Assembly: GCA_902521645.1 (NCBI GenBank)
Contig: CABYSN010000007.1
Span: 1 to 40,104 of the forward strand
Length of the DNA: 40,104 nt
Direction of reading: 5' to 3'
Source: Planctomycetota bacterium
GTDB taxonomy: Bacteria; Planctomycetota; Phycisphaerae; Phycisphaerales; SM1A02
How positions within the stretch are numbered: position 1 is the stretch's first letter; every line of letters starts with the position of its first letter. A program made the position numbers and the translations under genes. The notes under the pieces are model-generated. The model was given only the letters and a program-made list of their open reading frames with translations, searched no databases and was not told the DNA's origin. Positions 1 through 12,264 of this stretch are shown here, piece after piece.

Positions 1-903
1 ATCGGTCGCACCGTCGACGGGATTGTTGGTCCAATCACCCTCACGACTCGCACCCGCGAGAAGAACCGACTTCATGATCGGCAGCCTGGAGGCCAGTGGA
101 TCCGCGGCGAGGATGGGATCGAGTTCGATGGTCTCGAAGATGACGGCTGCGGCCGCGGACGCGACCGCGGTCGAATAGCTGCTGAGACCGCCGGGAGCGA
201 TCACGTCGGGCTTCATGCGCCCGGGACCATCGAAGTTTGATGGCGTGTCCGCGGTCGCATGCGTTCCGCTGGTGGTTCCGACGGTCAACGAGTTGAAGGC
301 GTACGCGAAGAGTCGACTGTCGGACCCCGCATCGTTGGCACGGCCGTTCATGGCGATGAGGTTGTCGCGCAAGACGGCGTAGTCGAAACGATTCACCGCC
401 TGATTGTCGTTGCTGTTGCCGAACTGTCCGATCCAGCTGTGGTTCATCACTCGGATCGAGGAATCCGGCGGACTCAGAGGGGCGAGACTCCCCTGCCCGG
501 TTCGCAGATATCCGGTGAAGAGAAAACTGCCGGCCTCGTAGACATAGATGTCGGTGATGTCGGGAGCGATGCTCCAGTTCGAACCGTAGGCCCAGCGACC
601 GACGTTCGTGGCATGAGTGCTCACGCCCGGCGCCCCCGCGGGAAACACGAAGGACTTGCCGCTGAATTCCGGAAGACTGGTATCAGGACCCCAGTTGGCC
701 CCGCCTTCCGAGGCTTCGGCCTGAAGGATTCCGATGCCCGAACCCGTGGGAACCTGTCCGGCACCAAGTCGCTCCGTGAGCGAGTTGAGCCCGATCATTT
801 CACGAACCTCCTCGGCCGTCTCCGCATGCGAAAGCGTCTGCTGAATGGACATGCCGAACAACACGGCGGTGGCGGACAACATGAGCTGATGTCTGATGGT
901 CAT
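1..903 (-). CDS. Subtilisin (S8)-like secreted protein, C-terminus truncated by the window edge
   Basis: Reverse strand open from ATG at 903 (preceded by GAGGATG) to position 1: MTIRHQLMLSATAVLFGMSIQQTLSHAETAEEV...; signal-peptide-like start; S8-like blocks GSGIGILQAEA, STHATNVG and GRMKPDVIAPGGLSSYSTAVASAAAAV. Not in the supplied ORF track because it runs off the edge. Confidence 0.6.
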   Translation of the reverse strand, partial: MTIRHQLMLSATAVLFGMSIQQTLSHAETAEEVREMIGLNSLTERLGAGQVPTGSGIGILQAEASEGGANWGPDTSLPEFSGKSFVFPAGAPGVSTHATNVGRWAYGSNWSIAPDITDIYVYEAGSFLFTGYLRTGQGSLAPLSPPDSSIRVMNHSWIGQFGNSNDNQAVNRFDYAVLRDNLIAMNGRANDAGSDSRLFAYAFNSLTVGTTSGTHATADTPSNFDGPGRMKPDVIAPGGLSSYSTAVASAAAAVIFETIELDPILAADPLASRLPIMKSVLLAGASREGDWTNNPVDGATD

Positions 904-1078
904 GTCTGGTCATCCTCGGAGTGACTCGTGAATGAGGTCGGCACACTTCGTGCCCGGTCCCGGAACCCTTCGTGGGGCACTTCAAAACTATGACCTGAAT
1001 TCAGGACTGGCCAGAAACAAATGGCAAACCGGGGCAATATCGGTCCCATGTGACCCGCACAAAGCGGCGAAACGCGCC

Positions 1079-1915
1079 TCAGGGCGCATCCACGGGGACG
1101 GTGCGCACGGGCTCGACGGCATGTCGGTTCGTGACCCGGATCTCGACTCGCCGATTCGGAGCGTCCTCGATCGAGTTCGAAGGATGATCCGTGAAGGGCT
1201 CGTTCTCACCCGCGGCGACGATCTCGATTCTCCGCCAGTCGACGCCATCGGCCACCAGGGCTCTCGAGACCGCCATGGCGCGTTCGAAGGAAAGTTCCAG
1301 ACCGGCTTCGGTATCGTCGCCCGCTTCTCCGCGCGAGGCGTGCCCGTGGACTTCGATGACCATGGGGAGCCCACGAACCTGGCGAGCCAGTCGCTGGATC
1401 CGATCCAGCCCCTCGTCGGTGAGATGCTGCGAATCGTGACCGAACTTGAGATCGATCATGAGCGAATGCTCACCAGCGTCGCGAGGGGAATGAATCTCCT
1501 CCCGTTCTCCGGGCTCGCCTTCGTCCTGTGCGCGACCGGGACCGTTGGAGTAGTACCAGTCGACGACCTTGCGCAGCTCGGGATCCGTGGTGTTCAGATC
1601 GATGGGGTTGCCGAAAGCCGCCCGGGTGTTCCAGACGAATTCAGCCCATCGATCGAAGGAGACCATGTCGCTGCCCTGTCCCTCCGAGTTCCCCCCGGCG
1701 CCCGCGGTCTTCGGAGGCGCCATGTTCAATGCGAAGAGGATCACGAAGAAACCCATGATCAGCATGACCATGTCCGCGAACGAGATGAGCCATTCGGGCG
1801 CACCCTCGTGCTCGTCGTCGTGCCCACCGCCGGTGGCGTGGGCCATCATGGCACCATGCGGAACGTGCTCGTCATCGTGACTCCGGTCGAAATCACTGTC
1901 GTTGTAATCGGGCAT
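1079..1915 (-). CDS. motB: MotB-like stator protein (plug/TM segment plus OmpA-like peptidoglycan-binding domain)
   Basis: PEWLISFADMVMLIMGFFVILFALNM (MotB TM with Asp); C-terminal OmpA-like IEVHGHASRGEAGDD...RAMAVSRALVADGV...GENEP...NRRVEIRV; directly downstream of motA. Confidence 0.85.
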   Translation of the reverse strand: MPDYNDSDFDRSHDDEHVPHGAMMAHATGGGHDDEHEGAPEWLISFADMVMLIMGFFVILFALNMAPPKTAGAGGNSEGQGSDMVSFDRWAEFVWNTRAAFGNPIDLNTTDPELRKVVDWYYSNGPGRAQDEGEPGEREEIHSPRDAGEHSLMIDLKFGHDSQHLTDEGLDRIQRLARQVRGLPMVIEVHGHASRGEAGDDTEAGLELSFERAMAVSRALVADGVDWRRIEIVAAGENEPFTDHPSNSIEDAPNRRVEIRVTNRHAVEPVRTVPVDAP

Positions 1916-1969
1916 CGGAAGACTCCGGAAACGGTTGGGGGTGTGACGGTTCGCGCCGTGGGGGACGGA

Positions 1970-2758
1970 TCAGGCCGCGGCCTTCAGACGAAGACGTTGC
2001 TGCCTGGGCACGAATGCCAGCATTTTCTCGAAGGTCGCACGGGGATTGTCTCCGGCATGGATCGAGAGGACGCCCTGAAGCATCATCTCCTTGCTGAGGA
2101 TCTCCTCGCCCGAGCGCAGTGACAGCTTGTCGCCCATGGGACCGGCCACCGCGTTCGCCAGCAGGGTTCCATAGAGGGTGGCGGTCACGGCCACGGCAAG
2201 CATCGCGCCGAGTTCCTCGACGCCACCGGTCCCGAGACTCCCGAACATGCCGATCTGACCGATCAAGGTCGCCGCCAGCCCGTAACCGGGTCCGTAGAGC
2301 TTGATCAGGTCGAAGAACTTCTTGCCCGACTTGTGCCGTTCCTGCATGGCCATGATCTCCATGCGCATGGTGGTCTCGATGACGTGCGCATCGGAACCGT
2401 CCACTGCCATCTTCAGTCCCTGCTGAAGGAAGGGGTCCTCGAGCTGCTCGACTTCGTTTTCGAGTGCGAGGATCCCGTCACGACGAGCCTTGTCACTGAG
2501 CATCGCCATCTTCTCGACGGTTTCGGAGAGCCCCATCTGCTTGTTCGACATGAACCGCTTGATGTAGCTGGGGACCTGCTTCAACTTGTCCATCGGCATC
2601 GCCATGAAGACGACGCTGATGGTTCCACCGAAGACCATCACCACACCCTTGAGGGACCAGAACATGCCCCATGAACCGCCATGATTGACGATGAGGAACC
2701 CGGTGCCGATGCACACCACGATTCCAAGGATGACTCCAATGACACTTGCTTTATCCAT
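1970..2758 (-). CDS. motA: MotA/PomA-like stator protein
   Basis: MDKASVIGVILGIVVCIGTGFLI..., long MotA-family cytoplasmic loop and GPGYGLAATLIGQIGMFGSLG...ATLYGTLLANAVAGPMGDKL; AGGAGG ribosome site upstream. Confidence 0.88.
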   Translation of the reverse strand: MDKASVIGVILGIVVCIGTGFLIVNHGGSWGMFWSLKGVVMVFGGTISVVFMAMPMDKLKQVPSYIKRFMSNKQMGLSETVEKMAMLSDKARRDGILALENEVEQLEDPFLQQGLKMAVDGSDAHVIETTMRMEIMAMQERHKSGKKFFDLIKLYGPGYGLAATLIGQIGMFGSLGTGGVEELGAMLAVAVTATLYGTLLANAVAGPMGDKLSLRSGEEILSKEMMLQGVLSIHAGDNPRATFEKMLAFVPRQQRLRLKAAA

Positions 2759-2893
2759 CTGTCCGCCTCCTGGCAGGCCGCGAAAAGTGCGGCATGCTGG
2801 TGTGATCGGACGCTTTCGACCCCGTCTGAAGTAAGAATCTTTGGGGATGCGCAGACTGCGTCACCAGATCATTCGGACCTGCCCTCACAGACC

Positions 2894-3196
2894 TCAGCGG
2901 CCATGGGTTCTCGGACTGTCGTCTCCTTGAACGACTTTTTTCAGTCTCGAACCCGGCCGAAATCCCACCGAAATCGAGGGTTCGACGGTCATCGGCTCTC
3001 CAGTTGCTGGGTTGCGCACGATCCGCCCCACGCGCTCTTTTCGGGAAAACCGCCCGAAGCCGGAGAGGGTGACCGAATCGGACTGCGAGATCGCGGACTC
3101 GAGACCCTGCAGGACGGTATCGATGGTCTTCAATGCAGAGGCGCGAGAGCACCCCAGATCACGAGCGATGAGTTCGGCCACTTCCGTCTTGTTCAT
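2894..3196 (-). CDS. HU/IHF-family DNA-binding protein
   Basis: MNKTEVAELIARDLGCSRASALKTIDTVLQGLESAISQSDSVTLSGFGRFSRKERVGRIVRNPATGEPMTVEPSISVGFRPGSRLKKVV; start chosen at 3196 rather than the ORF-track start 3316. Confidence 0.88.
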   Translation of the reverse strand: MNKTEVAELIARDLGCSRASALKTIDTVLQGLESAISQSDSVTLSGFGRFSRKERVGRIVRNPATGEPMTVEPSISVGFRPGSRLKKVVQGDDSPRTHGR

Positions 3197-3264
3197 GAAA
3201 ATCATCCCTTCGATCGGTGATCCGCGAGGCGTTGGAACGAGTATCCTGCACGTCGGAGATCGTG

Positions 3265-5593
<2,329 letters not shown>

Positions 5594-5648
5594 AAGGATC
5601 GTGTCATCGTCCACTGAACCAGAATTCAGACGTTGATTCCGTCTCTCG

Positions 5649-7469
5649 ATGGCCAATTTTTCGACCCAATTCCGACTCATCCGCGCGCTGCTGCTCAGTG
5701 AACGCATGCGGTACGGCCTGGCGCTGACCGCGCTCATCGGCGGCACGCTGCTGATCTATCTGATTCCACTGGTGCCTCAGGCCGTGCTCGACGTGGTCTT
5801 CAACGACGACCCGGACAAGGCGTCGGGAATCTCACGAGCCGTGATCGACGGACTCGGGGGCATCGAACAGGTCGGCCGGCAGCTGTGGCGTCCCGCGCTG
5901 CTCATCGGAGCCCTCGCGCTCTCGGCGGGTGTCTGCGTGCACCTGCGACAACGCTTCGCCGCCGGCGCGGCCCAGAACATCGCACGTCGCATGCGCAGCG
6001 ACATCTACGATCACGTGCAGAAGCTCCCCTGCCGCACCCATGAGTCACTCGAAAGCGGCGACCTCCTGCAACGATGCTCCTCGGACGTCGACACCGTCAG
6101 TCTTTTTCTCAGTGAACAGATCACGATGATCGGCCGGGCCTTCGCGATGCTGCTGGTGCCGCTGCCACTGATGTTCGCGCTCGACTGGCGGATGGCGGTG
6201 ATCTCACTGGTGCTGGTGGGACCGATCGCCATCTTCTCCTACAGCTTCTTCAATCGGATGCGCACCCGCTTCCTCGAGAAGGAGAAGGCGGAAGCCCGCC
6301 TGACCGCCACGGTCAACGAAAATCTCAACGGCGTGCGAGTGGTGCGATCCTTCGCACGACAGTCGTTCGAAAGCGAGCGGTTCGACGGACACAACGCCAT
6401 CCATCGAAACCGTGACAACGACCTCTACCGTCTGATGGCGCGGTTCTGGTCGCTTTCGGACGCACTCTGCTTCTGCCAGCAGGGGCTCGTCATCGGCTTC
6501 GGACTCTGGTGGCTGACCCAGGGGTCGCTGGAGATCGGAACGTTCTACTTCTTCATCTCGGTGGTCAACATGTTCCTGTGGCCGGTGCGCATGCTGGGAA
6601 GAATTCTCGCTGAATTCGGAAAGGCACTGGTCGCGATCGGTCGAATCGACGAGGTGCTGGAGCGACCGATCGAATCATCACCCGAAGAGCCATGCGATCC
6701 GGAGACGCTCGACGGTGCGATCCGGTTCGAAAACGTGTCGCTTCATCACGGCGATCTTCCGGTGCTCGACGAAATCGATTTCACCATCGCTCCCGGGGAG
6801 ACCGTCGCCCTGATCGGACCCGCCGGTTGCGGCAAGACCACCATCGTCGACCTTCTGCTTCGACTGCACGATCCGGACGCCGGCGTGATCTCGATCGGTG
6901 ACGTGGCCATCGATCGCATGCAACGCAGTCATGTCCGTTCGAGGATCGCCGCGGTGATGCAGCAGCCCTTCCTCTACTCCAGATCGATTCGGGACAACAT
7001 CGCGATCACGAGTCCCGATCTGGACAACGACCCCATCGAAGCCGCGGCGATGGACGCCTGCATCCATGACTCGATCAGAAGCTTCGATCAGGGATACGAG
7101 ACCATGGTCGGCGAGCGTGGACTCACCCTCTCAGGCGGACAGCGCCAGAGAGTCGCCATCGCCCGCGCACTGATCCAGAGACCGGACATCCTGATTCTCG
7201 ACGACGCTCTGAGCGCGGTCGACACCCGTACGGAGCATCAGATTCTCTCCGCGATCGAACGACGACACGGACGTCAGACCACGATCCTGGTCGCACATCG
7301 CCTCTCGACCATCCGGACCGCCGACCGGATCCTCGTGCTGGAGGCCGGGAGGGTGACCCAGCAGGGAACCCACGAGGAACTGATCGATCAACCGGGACTC
7401 TATCGCCGCATCTGGACGATCCAGTCCGATCTCGAGACCGATGACATCGTCGAGACGGGAGGTGCGTGA
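5649..7469 (+). CDS. ABC exporter half-transporter (TMD-NBD), degenerate-Walker-B subunit
   Basis: N-terminal ABC TMD; Walker A GPAGCGKTT, LSGGQRQRVAIARAL, Walker B ILILDDALSAVD (Asp in place of catalytic Glu), VAHRLSTI. Confidence 0.9.
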   Translation: MANFSTQFRLIRALLLSERMRYGLALTALIGGTLLIYLIPLVPQAVLDVVFNDDPDKASGISRAVIDGLGGIEQVGRQLWRPALLIGALALSAGVCVHLRQRFAAGAAQNIARRMRSDIYDHVQKLPCRTHESLESGDLLQRCSSDVDTVSLFLSEQITMIGRAFAMLLVPLPLMFALDWRMAVISLVLVGPIAIFSYSFFNRMRTRFLEKEKAEARLTATVNENLNGVRVVRSFARQSFESERFDGHNAIHRNRDNDLYRLMARFWSLSDALCFCQQGLVIGFGLWWLTQGSLEIGTFYFFISVVNMFLWPVRMLGRILAEFGKALVAIGRIDEVLERPIESSPEEPCDPETLDGAIRFENVSLHHGDLPVLDEIDFTIAPGETVALIGPAGCGKTTIVDLLLRLHDPDAGVISIGDVAIDRMQRSHVRSRIAAVMQQPFLYSRSIRDNIAITSPDLDNDPIEAAAMDACIHDSIRSFDQGYETMVGERGLTLSGGQRQRVAIARALIQRPDILILDDALSAVDTRTEHQILSAIERRHGRQTTILVAHRLSTIRTADRILVLEAGRVTQQGTHEELIDQPGLYRRIWTIQSDLETDDIVETGGA

Positions 7470-9286
7470 TGACGCACGACCCCGGTCTCGATGACGAACG
7501 CTCGGGTGCGATCGACCTGCGCCTGTGGATGAACTTCATCAAACACCTGAAACCGCACCGCCGCATGGCGTTCACCATGTGCGGAGCCGGATTCGGACTC
7601 GCGATCGTCGAAGCCTCCCTTCCGCCGCTCACGGGGATGATGATCGACGAGGCGATCGAACAGGGCGTCACGAATCGACTGCTGGTGATGGGTGGCATCT
7701 TCATGGCGATGATGATGATCTTCGCCTTCACGGTCTGGCTCTTCATCAAGGCGGCGGGAGAACTCGCCACCGGCGTCGCCTACGACCTGCGCAACGGATG
7801 CTTCCAGCGTCTGCAGGAACTCCCCTTCTCGTTCTTCGACGTGCGACCCACCGGATGGCTGGTCACCAGAGTCACCAGCGACTGCGCGAAGGTCAGCGAT
7901 CGCATGCCCTGGGTGCTGCTGGACATCTTCTGGGGTTCGACGATGCTGATCGGCATCTGCACCGCGATGATGATCATCGACTTCCAGCTCGCGCTGTGGA
8001 CGATGGCGATCGTGCCTCCGCTGGTGATCGCGACCTGGATCTTCAAGCGCAGGATGCTGGCCAGCTCACGCGACATGCGTCGCACCAACAGCGCGATCAC
8101 CGCCAGCTTCAGCGAATCGATCAACGGCATACGAACGACCAAGAGTCTCAATCGCGAGAGTCAGAATCTGGATGAGTTCGACGGTCTCGCCGACGCCATG
8201 CGGGGGCACAGCATGCGCAACGCCCTGCAAGCCGCGGTGTTTCTGCCCATCGTCGCGGTGCTGGGATCGATCGGGGTCGGCATCGCGCTGTGGAAGGGTG
8301 GCGTGCAACTTGAAACCGGAACCGGACTGTCCATCGGCATGCTGATCGCCTTCATGGAATACGCCATCCTCTTCTCGATGCCGATCCAGGAACTCTCGGC
8401 GAGACTGGCCGATCTGCAGTCCGCTCAGGCCGCCGCGGAGCGGGTGCAGGGACTGCTCGAGGAGGTCCCCTCGATCAAGGACTCGCCCGAGGTGCTCGCT
8501 CGACTCGAGGCGGCACGCGGTACGGACGGACCGCCCGACGGTGGCGAACAGGTGGTCGAGACGATCGAGTTTCGCGGCATCCGCTTCCACTACAAACCGG
8601 AGGAACCGATCCTCGAGAACTTCGACCTCACGGTGCGCAAGGGTGAATCGATCGCTCTGGTCGGCCCCACCGGCGGCGGCAAGTCGACGATCGTCAATCT
8701 CGCCGCGCGCTTCTACGAACCCAACGAAGGACGGATCCTCATCAACGGCGTCGACTTCCGGGATCGTTCGCTGGAGTGGTGGCAGGCCCAGTTCGGAATC
8801 GTGCAGCAGGTCCCCCACCTCTTCTCCGGGACGATCATGGAGAACATCAGATACGGCCGACTCGAGGCGGACGACGAGGCCGTCAGGAACGCCGCGCGCC
8901 AGGCGGGTGCGCATGAGTTCATCGAACGACTCGACGACGGCTATGAACACGATGTGGGTGAGGGCGGAGAGCTCCTCTCCACCGGCCAGCGACAGCTGAT
9001 CTCCCTGGCCCGGGCGCTGCTCGCGGATCCGCAGATCTTCGTGATGGATGAAGCCACCTCGTCGATCGACACCGAGACCGAGACCCTCATCCAGGCGGCG
9101 ATCGACGAGGTGATGACGGGACGGTTGAGCTTCGTGATCGCACATCGTCTTTCGACGATCAGGGACGCGGACCGGATACTCTTCATCGAGTCGGGATGCA
9201 TTCTCGAGGACGGCACCCACGAAGAACTCATGCAGGCCAACGGACGCTACGCGGAACTCTACGCGGGACAGTTCGCCGGGACCTGA
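7466..9286 (+). CDS. ABC exporter half-transporter (TMD-NBD), catalytic-Glu subunit
   Basis: 4-bp ATGA overlap with the previous CDS; Walker A GPTGGGKST, signature LSTGQRQLISLARALL, Walker B IFVMDEATSSID, IAHRLSTI. Confidence 0.9.
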   Translation: MMTHDPGLDDERSGAIDLRLWMNFIKHLKPHRRMAFTMCGAGFGLAIVEASLPPLTGMMIDEAIEQGVTNRLLVMGGIFMAMMMIFAFTVWLFIKAAGELATGVAYDLRNGCFQRLQELPFSFFDVRPTGWLVTRVTSDCAKVSDRMPWVLLDIFWGSTMLIGICTAMMIIDFQLALWTMAIVPPLVIATWIFKRRMLASSRDMRRTNSAITASFSESINGIRTTKSLNRESQNLDEFDGLADAMRGHSMRNALQAAVFLPIVAVLGSIGVGIALWKGGVQLETGTGLSIGMLIAFMEYAILFSMPIQELSARLADLQSAQAAAERVQGLLEEVPSIKDSPEVLARLEAARGTDGPPDGGEQVVETIEFRGIRFHYKPEEPILENFDLTVRKGESIALVGPTGGGKSTIVNLAARFYEPNEGRILINGVDFRDRSLEWWQAQFGIVQQVPHLFSGTIMENIRYGRLEADDEAVRNAARQAGAHEFIERLDDGYEHDVGEGGELLSTGQRQLISLARALLADPQIFVMDEATSSIDTETETLIQAAIDEVMTGRLSFVIAHRLSTIRDADRILFIESGCILEDGTHEELMQANGRYAELYAGQFAGT

Positions 9287-9300
9287 TCACGACACTCGCA

Positions 9301-12264
9301 TCAGAGTATGCATTCGCCCCAGAAGATCAGGACCGAGGTGATGTCCGCGCCGTCCACGACGCCGTCTCGATTGATGTCACCGAGCACCGCGGGTCCGGTG
9401 AGCCCCCAGTTGTTCAGGAGGAGCGAGAGATCCACACCATCGACGAATCCGTCGAAGTTGAGGTCGCCGGAGCAATCGCAGGGGTCGGGAATGTCGTTTC
9501 CGTTGTTGTCATCCGAGATGCCCTGTTCGATCTCGTATTCGTCCCCGTAGCCGTTGAAGTTGCAGTCGAAGAGCGGCGCGAAGGGATACACGTAGGCCGA
9601 CCCGGACTGGATGCCGTTGTCGTTGTCGTAGCCGGCACCGACCAGCACCAGATCCTGCTCGAGCGCGACCGACATGCCGTACTGGTCACTGGTCTCGCCA
9701 TCGAAGGCATAGAGCTGATCGACGATGAACCATGATTCCTCGACCTTCTTGGCGATGAACGCCGCACCGGAATCGACCACTTCGCTGATGTCGCTGAGCG
9801 GCGCGCCGATCACGAGACGATCCCCGTCGATGGCGACCGAGGTTCCGAAGGCGGCGCCCTCGTCACCCAGCAGCGGCCCGATGCTCCAGACCTCGTTCCA
9901 TTGGAGACCGTCGAATTCATAGACGAAGATGAGACCATCACCGTCATCGGCACCTGGTGCGCCGATGATCATGCGATCGCCCGAGATGGACACGGACGCT
10001 CCGTACATGGTGCCGGCACCGAGCGAATTCTCAGTGAGCTTCTCGAGGAAGAGCCATTCGTCGCCGACCAGTCGATACATGGCGACCAGCCCGCGTGCGT
10101 CGGAGGTCTCGGGCGCTCCCACCGCGAGATGGGAACCGCTGATCGCGAGAACGTCTCCGTAGCCGACCAACTGCGATGTCAGACTCAGATCCGGTTCCAG
10201 ACGCTGATCGAACGCCCAGGCTCCGGGATCCAGAGGATCACCGTTGCTGTCCTCGCCGTTGTCGAAGGCCGGGTCGTAGCTGAAGAGTTCGACCGAACCG
10301 TTGTAGAAAGTGGTTCCGGCGATGTCGTCGTACCGCTCGCTCGTGACCGCGATGGTGGTTCCGTCGGTGGCGACCACGTTTCCGAAACGGAATTCATCGG
10401 TGGGTTCCTCGGAGTAGATCTCCTGAGAGAGGCACCATGAAGTGTCGCCGTCACTGGCGTGCACGAAGACCGCACCGCAGTTCTCGTTCTGGAGAACCGG
10501 TTCGTCCTCTCCGGTGGCGTCGTTCTCCTCGAGCTCGTAGAGGTCTCGAAACGGCGCGCCGCTCACGAGCAGGCCGTTCTGGGCCGAGACCGACCTGCCC
10601 ATGCCGTCGACGGGACGTGATTCGAGGATGGGCGCCTTGCCGTCCTGGATCCAGCAGGTCTCGGGTGTGAATCCGGTGTACGGATTCGGATCGCAGAGGC
10701 CATCGAGTTCCGGATCGGAGGTTCGATAGAGGTAGGTGGCGCCGGTGTTCTCATCACCTTCGTCGGACAGATAGGAACCGATGATCGGTTGTCCGTTCTC
10801 GATCGCGATCACGGTTCCGAAGAGATCCAGTTCGACCGGATTCGAGGGCAGGATCTTCACCGTCGAGGTGCCGGCGGAGACGCAGGCCCACTCCGCGGCG
10901 AAAGGCGTCACGATGTTCATGGTGGTGATGTTGTCGGCACCTTCGTATTCATCCTTCAGAACCTCCTCGATCTCCTCACCGGTGGGCTGTCCCTGATAGA
11001 GGATGTAGGGGTTCGAGTAATGAGGGATCCGGGTTCCGGGCGAGTAGGCCATGATCGTGCGGTACTGGTTTCCGGAATCACCGGTGAAACGCCATCCGTT
11101 CGAGAAGCCGAAGATGCCACCGTTCTCGCAGCCTCCTCCGTCACCCTCGGCATGACAGGCGCCGAGGTTGTGGCCCAGCTCGTGCGCGAGCACGAATCCA
11201 CCGAGACAGAAGCGCGAGTTGGCGTGGTACTGAGGCCCGAAGGGGTTGAAGAGGTAGGCGACACCGCACCAGCCCTCGTCGTATTCGACGATCAGCGAGG
11301 CGGCATCCGCACCGGCGGCCTGCATGATCCCCTGCACTTCGTCCATGTACCCGTCGTCGGGATTGGCCAGATGATCGAGATGACCACTCTCGACCGAGTC
11401 GTCGTAATCGACCTCGCCGAGGTAGACGATGCGCACCCGGGTGGTCGAATCGGAGTTCTCGAAACCGGTGTTCGCCTGCAGGACTCCGAGTTCGCACAGT
11501 GCTTCGACGACCAGCGGGCTGCCGGTTCCGAGCACGGTGTTCTGGGTGTAGAAGATCGCGAGGTCGATCGTGGTCGAGCTGCATCCACCGGAACAGAGAG
11601 GCCCGAGCGAAGGACCGTCTCCAGCGAGACCGCCCTCGGTCGGATCATGCAGATGATCGGCGGGGTCGATCAGGTCGGAGAGCTCACCGACCTGCGCGGG
11701 GTTTCTGGTGGCACCCTCGCAGAGCGGAAGATCGTCACTGTTCATCGGCTCGACCAGCATCGCGAAACCGGGCGCCTCCGTCAGTCGCCACCAGGCACCG
11801 TCGCCGGTGTGAAGCGCGGCCGCGACGGCACCGTTGCGCAGGATGAACTGAGCATGCGCCTCGCCCCCATCGGCGTCCTTCAGGACGACGGCCACGCGTT
11901 GGTGACCGAGAATGCGGCGGGTGTCGACCTTCAACGTCAGCACGTCACTTCGCTTGGAGAAGCGTGCCCTCGGCGCGGTGAAACGCAGGGTCTCACCGAC
12001 CTGAAGACGATCGATGAACTCGGCATCGAGCCGAGGCGTCGTGGACCCGCCGTCTCTCGTCGAGTCACCGGAGGGGCGTGAGAGATCAAGCGTGATGATG
12101 CGATCGGTCGCCTCGCTTTGAATCGGTGCGGAAGGACGGTCGATGTCCTTCGCATGCACGGACTGCATCGCGTGCACCCCACCGGAGAACGAACTCGACA
12201 CCAGCACTCCGAAGGCAAGCATGCACAACGGGCGGGCGAAACTGATCTTCACATATTCCAGCAT
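9301..12264 (-). CDS. Secreted reprolysin-like metzincin metalloprotease with FG-GAP-like beta-propeller repeats and C-terminal dockerin type I-like pair
   Basis: HELGHNLGACH (HExxHxxGxxH) and Met-turn-like TIMAY; repeated G-V-I-A-V/L-V-I-G-A-P-x-D units; C-terminal GDLNFDGFVDGVDLSLLLNNWG...GDINRDGVVDGADITSVLIFWG; start at 12264 (MLEYVKISF...) with AGGAG upstream. Confidence 0.82.
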   Translation of the reverse strand: MLEYVKISFARPLCMLAFGVLVSSSFSGGVHAMQSVHAKDIDRPSAPIQSEATDRIITLDLSRPSGDSTRDGGSTTPRLDAEFIDRLQVGETLRFTAPRARFSKRSDVLTLKVDTRRILGHQRVAVVLKDADGGEAHAQFILRNGAVAAALHTGDGAWWRLTEAPGFAMLVEPMNSDDLPLCEGATRNPAQVGELSDLIDPADHLHDPTEGGLAGDGPSLGPLCSGGCSSTTIDLAIFYTQNTVLGTGSPLVVEALCELGVLQANTGFENSDSTTRVRIVYLGEVDYDDSVESGHLDHLANPDDGYMDEVQGIMQAAGADAASLIVEYDEGWCGVAYLFNPFGPQYHANSRFCLGGFVLAHELGHNLGACHAEGDGGGCENGGIFGFSNGWRFTGDSGNQYRTIMAYSPGTRIPHYSNPYILYQGQPTGEEIEEVLKDEYEGADNITTMNIVTPFAAEWACVSAGTSTVKILPSNPVELDLFGTVIAIENGQPIIGSYLSDEGDENTGATYLYRTSDPELDGLCDPNPYTGFTPETCWIQDGKAPILESRPVDGMGRSVSAQNGLLVSGAPFRDLYELEENDATGEDEPVLQNENCGAVFVHASDGDTSWCLSQEIYSEEPTDEFRFGNVVATDGTTIAVTSERYDDIAGTTFYNGSVELFSYDPAFDNGEDSNGDPLDPGAWAFDQRLEPDLSLTSQLVGYGDVLAISGSHLAVGAPETSDARGLVAMYRLVGDEWLFLEKLTENSLGAGTMYGASVSISGDRMIIGAPGADDGDGLIFVYEFDGLQWNEVWSIGPLLGDEGAAFGTSVAIDGDRLVIGAPLSDISEVVDSGAAFIAKKVEESWFIVDQLYAFDGETSDQYGMSVALEQDLVLVGAGYDNDNGIQSGSAYVYPFAPLFDCNFNGYGDEYEIEQGISDDNNGNDIPDPCDCSGDLNFDGFVDGVDLSLLLNNWGLTGPAVLGDINRDGVVDGADITSVLIFWGECIL

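Noticed and set aside
932-2122. 396-aa plus-strand ORF over motB/motA
   Set aside because: Antisense shadow of MotB, with no independent evidence.
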